NCBI GenBank assembly: GCA_963580455.1
Contig: OY756965.1
Location: forward strand, 26,448,902 to 26,512,901
Length of the DNA: 64,000 nucleotides
Origin: Euonymus europaeus
Lineage: Eukaryota; Streptophyta; Magnoliopsida; Celastrales; Celastraceae
Direction of reading: 5' to 3'
Part shown: piece after piece, positions 59,329 to 64,000 of the stretch
How the letters are laid out: every line of letters begins with the position of its first letter
Numbering within the stretch: position 1 is the stretch's first letter
Made by a program: the position numbers and the translations under genes
The notes under the pieces: generated by a model
Seen by the model: only the letters and a program-made list of their open reading frames with translations
What the model was told of the DNA's origin: nothing
Database searches by the model: none

Positions 59329-59757
59329 TGTTGGAATTGTTAATGGGTTAGGCCCAATAATGACTCATTGTTGGAGTATTCAATATCGGCTTAATCGCGG
59401 AGGAAGCCCATTAGGATAAGTGTCGAGATGAAGAGTTGTGATGAGACTAAACTCTCATTTGAATTGAGATAAGTCTACAACAACTTGGATGAAGTACTAA
59501 TCTATGAAAATTCTTCTATCTCTAGGTCTCTATATATAAGAGATTACACGAAAGATTTAACGTATGTTTGTTTCAAGCATCTTAGTTAAAGAATTGGACC
59601 CTTCCAATTATTTCAACTTGAGAAATCACGCCAGTGTTTATGTCATTTTTCAATTGTTTAGATTCTTGTGTCGTGAATTAAGGTGCACATTCTCGTACTG
59701 ATACATCACAAGAGGTATGTACATTATTTCTGCTGCGTTAATGTGCTTAATTCTACG
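59329..59757 (+). mobile_element. Copia-type solo LTR (429 bp)
   Basis: It begins TGTTGGAATTGTTAATGGG and ends TTAATTCTACG. A perfect 5-bp target duplication TAGAT lies at 59324-59328 and 59758-59762. A TATA-type TCTATATATAAGAG sits near 59529. The expected terminal CA reads CG, a single point change. No internal region is present. Confidence 0.75.
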
Positions 59758-60487
59758 TAGATAAACACGGCTTAATCTGTGATGGACAGTCACATTTGTC
59801 TTATTGGCAGATTGTCCAATGAACTACAGTTGTTTTTTTCCTTGATAAAAATGAAAACAAATGTTCAAATTGATCACATTTGTCATATTGGCAGATTGTC
59901 CTATGAACTGCAGTGGTTTTTTCCTTGATAAAAATATGAAAACAATCTCAAGATGTTCAAATGGATGTTCCGGACCGGGCCTGGACAGGTTTTGGAACAA
60001 AAATGACTGCTCTGGCCCGGCCTAGGAAGAGATGATTTGGGCCTATGCCGGGTTTCAGATTCATATCTGTCATGGGCTTCAGAAAAAGCGGGTTTAGTTG
60101 TATATTGGGCTGGGCCTTAACAAGTTTTTGAATAGGCTGGGCCTTTTCTATTTGCTCACTGTTTTAATACTAATATGAGGTGAAAATTAAGAGCATGAAG
60201 TGACTGATTGGATTCGGATGCACTTAATTAAATTTCAATGGAAAATGGAAGAAAAAAGAAACTCACGCATGGAAGGCAAGGCGTTTGGTCTACATGGAAA
60301 GAAATCAAAATGGTTTTTGCTTTGATATCCTTATTTAGACATGCTAATTGATTGATATCCATATTTAGAGAGATTTGCATATATTTTCACGGATCCCAAA
60401 AATGATAGTCATCCCACTTATTTTTATTTCAAAAACATCTCAATAATGTGTCATTAATTCATTATGTGTGATTTTCAATGTCCTTTA

Positions 60488-60619
60488 TCATGATATCGGC
60501 ACATTCAATGAATAAGTGACACACCATTGAGATATTTTTGGTATGAAAATCACTCATGATATCGGCACATTCAATGAATAAGTGACACACCATTGAGATA
60601 TTTTTGGTATGAAAATCAC
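60488..60619. repeat. Perfect tandem duplication, 66-bp unit
   Basis: Two back-to-back copies starting TCATGATATCGGCACATTC, at 60488-60553 and 60554-60619, appear identical, so the duplication is recent. Confidence 0.95.
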
Positions 60620-60777
60620 TGAGATTTCTAATGTTAATGTTATTTGTTTGTATTCGCATTAAATTCGTATGACATTATATATGCAACAAGGTCAGTTACC
60701 TTTGACGTTGATATATTTACTCTTCATCACCATCAGATCAGAGAAGAAATTCAGCCACCAAGAAATTAAATTTACTA

Positions 60778-61124
60778 ATGGATTCCCTCAAAGCTTCGTC
60801 TCAATACAACTTTTTTGCTGGGATTATTTGCATTGTCTTGCTTCTAAATTCAGGTAATTAATAATTCTTTATATATCCTCCATAATATAATCGATCTCTC
60901 ACCATTCGATAGTGAATTAATTTTACGTAATTAATTTTTAACCTAAATTTAACATGTCAGTGACGGAAAGATCAAGGGCCTTCTTGCCGGGTCCTCCTTG
61001 CCTGGGACCGTGCTCCGACTACCCAGATTGCGAGAAAGCTTCCCAGGACAAAGGATATTCAGGAGGAGTATGCATGGGCTTTAGTATGTCGAAATTATCT
61101 TGCTGCTGCAAAAAGGATATATAA
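60778..61124 (+). CDS. Defensin-like (DEFL/LCR-type) cysteine-rich secreted peptide
   Basis: Two exons, 60778-60853 and 60961-61124, with a GT-AG intron after the signal peptide, the standard DEFL structure. The product is 79 aa. A hydrophobic signal segment (FFAGIICIVLLLNSG) is followed by a mature region with PPCLGPCSDYPDCEKAS, GYSGGVCMGF and SCCCKKDI. Seven cysteines are visible. The usual spacing would place an eighth in the DCEKA(C)Q position, where Ser stands. DEFL peptides act in defence or cell signalling; the role here is unknown. The reading frame and splice sites are intact. It is close to another small secreted-protein gene at 62781. Confidence 0.82.
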
Positions 61125-62780
61125 TTAGCCCTTTAATTTGTACCAAGAGGCAATGGCTAATTAGAGATTATAATCTCACAATGCTGGTCTAATAAATGTT
61201 AATCATCAATAATAGCAACTGTCAATGTGTTGTTTTGTTCGCAACCTAAATTAAATTTAAAAGAAAAAATGCGTAATTTTTTTAAACTTGTGATATAAAC
61301 TGGAAACATTTAATTTCCAATAACGATAAATTTAATTTTTATTTCAAATAAAAATATAGGTTTTAATTTTGTAAAGTTAAATACCACACATTTATAATTA
61401 TATCAATAAGAGCGTAACCTAGAGGTTATCAAATAGTGGGTGAGCGGGGCTTTAAGAAAACTATGAACTCTGCGCATCGGATCGGGCAACCTCTTTTTTA
61501 CATTACAGTTAAGACTTTAAAGCATAACGCACAAATTTTAAGCTCGGACCAGATTTAAAGCTGCAAAAGCACTATTATTCATTGAGCTAAGCAGAAGAAG
61601 GGCTAAATCTATCATTTTTTCCCAATCCAACGGCATATCTATATCTTATAGACTTCGTGTATTTACAGATTATTGTGTTTTCCAAAATTGAATAGAAAAT
61701 TTGGATTCAGTCAATCCAATTTTGCAAACGAGATTGGTCCCCATTAAGTCTAGACAGCCATCAAATCTCAGCCCAATACCTGACTCTGGCCCATTATCAC
61801 TCTGAATATCTTCACCATGGTTACTTATTCAGACGCCTAGGTCTATTCATATTCCTACCCGTTACTCAATATAAGTGTCTGATTAATTCTAATGAATATC
61901 ATTTTATCCAAAAAAAATTTAGTATCCGAGTGAGGTTTGATGGACTAAACAACACATTTTATAGACAAATTAAAGTTGAGGACCTCACAATTTTAATCTA
62001 TGCAAAATAAAATGTCGTCATCCATAAATTTTTAGAACTTAAAGTTGTGGGATCCACAGTATTTTACAATCGCATTACATAATTGTCCCTCTATATTTTA
62101 AAAGTTTTCAATTACTTTTTACTATAATAACTTTTTTTGTAATTTTATCCACAAAATTAATTTAACAAAAAAATGAACTAAATACCTCACAAATTTTATA
62201 CAGCTTAAAGATGTGAGCTTTACAGCTTTTTACACAATATTTTTCATAATTGATACTTTTTGACAGTTTAAAGTTACGAAATATAATTATAAAACAGACG
62301 AGAAACTTAAAAATGAGACATTTTGAAAAAAGTAAGTTGATTTGCCTTGCATGTTAAAATGGGACATTCTCCGAGGCCTACAGTTTCTTTTTTCGGCCTG
62401 ATTCTCCACTGAAGAGACGGGCTTGGCCCAAATAAAACAACTAGTGGGCTGGGGCCTAGGAAGATTAACGACGAGGCTGGGCTTGAAATATTAAACAAAC
62501 AAATATAAGCCTGGTACGTGCAAGCCTGACTATTAGGATAACAAATCAAAATTTTCTCTTGTAATTTGTAAAGAGACTAATCAGAATATTTAGAATTTAG
62601 TTACCAGGCCTTCAAAAACAAGAAAAACATAAAGAGTGTGGTCATTACCTTTCTTTCACCTACACTAATTGGCACCATTATGTGTGCGTGCGTGTGTGTC
62701 TGTATATATATATCCACAATTTTGTACGAAGAAATCTTTTGTACTATAAGACAACCCAAATTTATTAATCTCTCAAAGAA
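61125..62780. other. Intergenic, no gene recognised
   Basis: AT-rich spacer. GGCC-rich patches near 62390-62490 resemble those near 59970-60130, possibly fragments of one repeat. A TATATATATATCC stretch at about 62703 may be the TATA region of the S-protein homolog. Confidence 0.4.
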
Positions 62781-63200
62781 ATGAAGTACAAGCCGTTGAA
62801 GGTATTCCAATTTTACTATGTATTATTCTCAATTGCTGCAAGCAATGCTTTCCCCCTTGAAAAGATGCATGTGGACATCGTGAATGGTTTCCAAGGCAAT
62901 CTTCTCCAAATTCACTGCCAATCCAAGGACGATGATCTTGGGATACATGATCTTGTTCCAGGAGAAGTATATGGATGGGGGTTTCGAATCAATGTTCTTG
63001 CAACAACTCTCTACTATTGCACATTTTGGTGGAAGAACGGACATCACAGGAATGATGTGTTCTGGTCTGAACAAAAGCATATACGAGAATACTGTGGCTC
63101 TGTAAATTGTATCTGGAAAGCAAAAGAAGATGGAATCTTCCAGTATAATAATGGGACCAGGAAATTTGAGTTCATGTATGCATGGGATAATTTGAATTAG
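62781..63200 (+). CDS. S-protein homolog (plant self-incompatibility S1 family)
   Basis: A single-exon gene of 139 aa. A signal peptide (about residues 1-23, FQFYYVLFSIAASNA) precedes the S1 domain: VDIVNGFQGNLLQIHCQSKDDD, LVPGEVYGWGFRINVLATTLYYCTFWW and ECG-type NCIWKAKEDGIF. All four expected cysteines are present (HCQ, YYCTF, EYCG, NCIW), as are the conserved IHC.SKDDDLG and W..F motifs. The length is normal. S-protein homologs are secreted; poppy PrsS acts in self-incompatibility, but most members have no known role. The start ATG has a good AAAGAAATGAAG context. Confidence 0.92.
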   Translation: MKYKPLKVFQFYYVLFSIAASNAFPLEKMHVDIVNGFQGNLLQIHCQSKDDDLGIHDLVPGEVYGWGFRINVLATTLYYCTFWWKNGHHRNDVFWSEQKHIREYCGSVNCIWKAKEDGIFQYNNGTRKFEFMYAWDNLN

Positions 63201-63407
63201 ATTCAAACTTATATTTTCATTTTCCAATGATGATAGCAAGAGAATCATATACAGTAACAAAAGCATTGTCTAGACCGCTCTCTACCTCAACTTTAGACCA
63301 TGCTTGGCAAAAAAATTGAGGATAAATTAACAACAATAATTATCATGGAAAATCAATATCCCCGAAAATAGACTTACAGCGGAAGGGCCTCCATTTTCCT
63401 CACGTTC
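63201..63407. other. Convergent 3' region
   Basis: 3' UTRs of the S-protein homolog and the UTP14 gene facing each other. Confidence 0.5.
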
Positions 63408-63776
63408 TTATGACCTTGACACAACAGGTTTTAACCTATGCTTATTTTTGTTCGTCTTTCGTTTTGGTGCATTTCGTTTGTGATCCTCAGCCTTTTCAAA
63501 CGAATCCACTTCCTCAAACTTGATTGGTTTTATAATAACTCCGGGTCTCTTCACCACCTACACAAACGGGAAATGCACACAGAAAATTAGCATTCATAAA
63601 AAAAGTCCGTGAAACAGAAGAAAATAATACAGGGAAACACTAACTTCAGGGCGAGTAAGAACTCCCACTGCTGTTGCTGGGTTGAATTCAGGTCCAATAG
63701 GCATGCGAATGCTTTGTTCAAAAACCTCCTTGGATTTGAAAGGATAGGGCAATGTCTTTGTATGCAATTTCTCTGC
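63408..63776 (-). CDS. UTP14: U3 snoRNA-associated protein 14 (UTP14), C-terminal exons only
   Basis: Two exons on the minus strand, 63776-63645 and 63557-63408, give the last 93 residues. These start AEKLHTKTLPYPFKSKEVFE and continue with SIRMPIGPEFNPATAVGVL and RPGVIIKPIKFEEV, and the tail is Lys/Arg-rich (RKTNKNKHRLKPVVSRS). PF.SKEVFE.S.RMPIGPEFN followed by PGVIIKPI is the conserved Utp14 C-terminus. UTP14 is a nucleolar SSU-processome component in 18S rRNA maturation. The upstream intron (from 63777) runs to at least 64000, and the rest of the gene lies off the right edge. Confidence 0.85.
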
Positions 63777-64000
63777 CTGCAACACCCATATGTGATAAAA
63801 ATAAAGAAATAAACCTCCCGCAGAGAGCTGAAAAGCTTCAGTACTGGAGGAGGATAAGGAATCCCAAAATTTACGAACCAAATGTTCGACTTAAAGGGAA
63901 ATAGCATTCATGGCATCACACAGTGAAAGGGTTTCCTAAACTGTAGGCCCCAAATCCAATACATTCTTCCACAAGAAAGCAATATTGGTCTTCGAACTTA

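Noticed and set aside
1..64000. tRNA, rRNA or snRNA genes, CRISPR arrays, origins, bacterial operons
   Set aside because: I saw no cloverleaf-forming tRNA gene, no rRNA segment and no regularly spaced repeat array, and the genes are typical plant nuclear genes.
63777..64000. Possible further UTP14 exon at the right edge
   Set aside because: The minus-strand sequence is T-rich with stops in all frames and ends in a good acceptor, so it reads as intron.

Overview
This is a stretch of plant nuclear DNA, almost certainly from a eudicot. It has split genes with GT-AG introns, an S-protein homolog, a DEFL-type cysteine-rich peptide, plant-type UXS, PHR2 and SEC15B genes, and dense transposon debris. 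No organellar, bacterial or viral gene block was recognised. All gene models were built by eye from reading frame, splice sites and remembered family sequences; nothing was aligned by computer.

Layout. Positions 1-11,100 are a transposon graveyard. It holds a decayed Mutator-like transposase (1-1507), a long-inverted-repeat element carrying a 5'-truncated LINE insertion (about 2488-3900), and a second Mutator-like transposase fused to an OTU protease domain (4150-11067). Two Ty3-type solo LTRs (4474-6433, 8720-10704) cut that second transposase. Two small MITE-like elements follow. An ABCC4/14-type transporter occupies 14106-19624 (+, 11 exons, 1501 aa). An SR34-type splicing factor lies on the minus strand (22029-27027, 13 exons, 302 aa) and is divergent from a broken MZM1 copy (27655-28671). 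Next come UXS (31250-34228, +, frameshifted by a 7-bp duplication and containing an AT-AC intron), intronless SEC15B (35258-37663, +), SmD2 (38262-40422, -) and an alpha/beta hydrolase of the caffeoylshikimate esterase/monoacylglycerol lipase group (41278-44430, -) with a SINE in an intron.

Positions 45291-50900 are again debris: an OEP16-4-like pseudogene, a Copia remnant split by a third solo LTR, and a SINE-like unit. PHR2 (52294-55084, -) is divergent from an LCMT/Ppm2-type methyltransferase (56625-58735, +, with a GC-AG intron). A small Copia solo LTR (59329-59757), a DEFL peptide gene (60778-61124, +), an S-protein homolog (62781-63200, +) and the last two exons of UTP14 (63408-63776, -) complete the window.

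The genes form no operon or pathway cluster. Several are RNA-processing housekeeping genes (SR34, SmD2, UTP14), and at least two of these have telobox-like motifs upstream. The most notable observations are the U12-type AT-AC intron and the 7-bp frameshift in UXS, the broken MZM1 copy, the OTU-fused transposase with its two nested solo LTRs, and a hairpin shared by the three solo LTRs.
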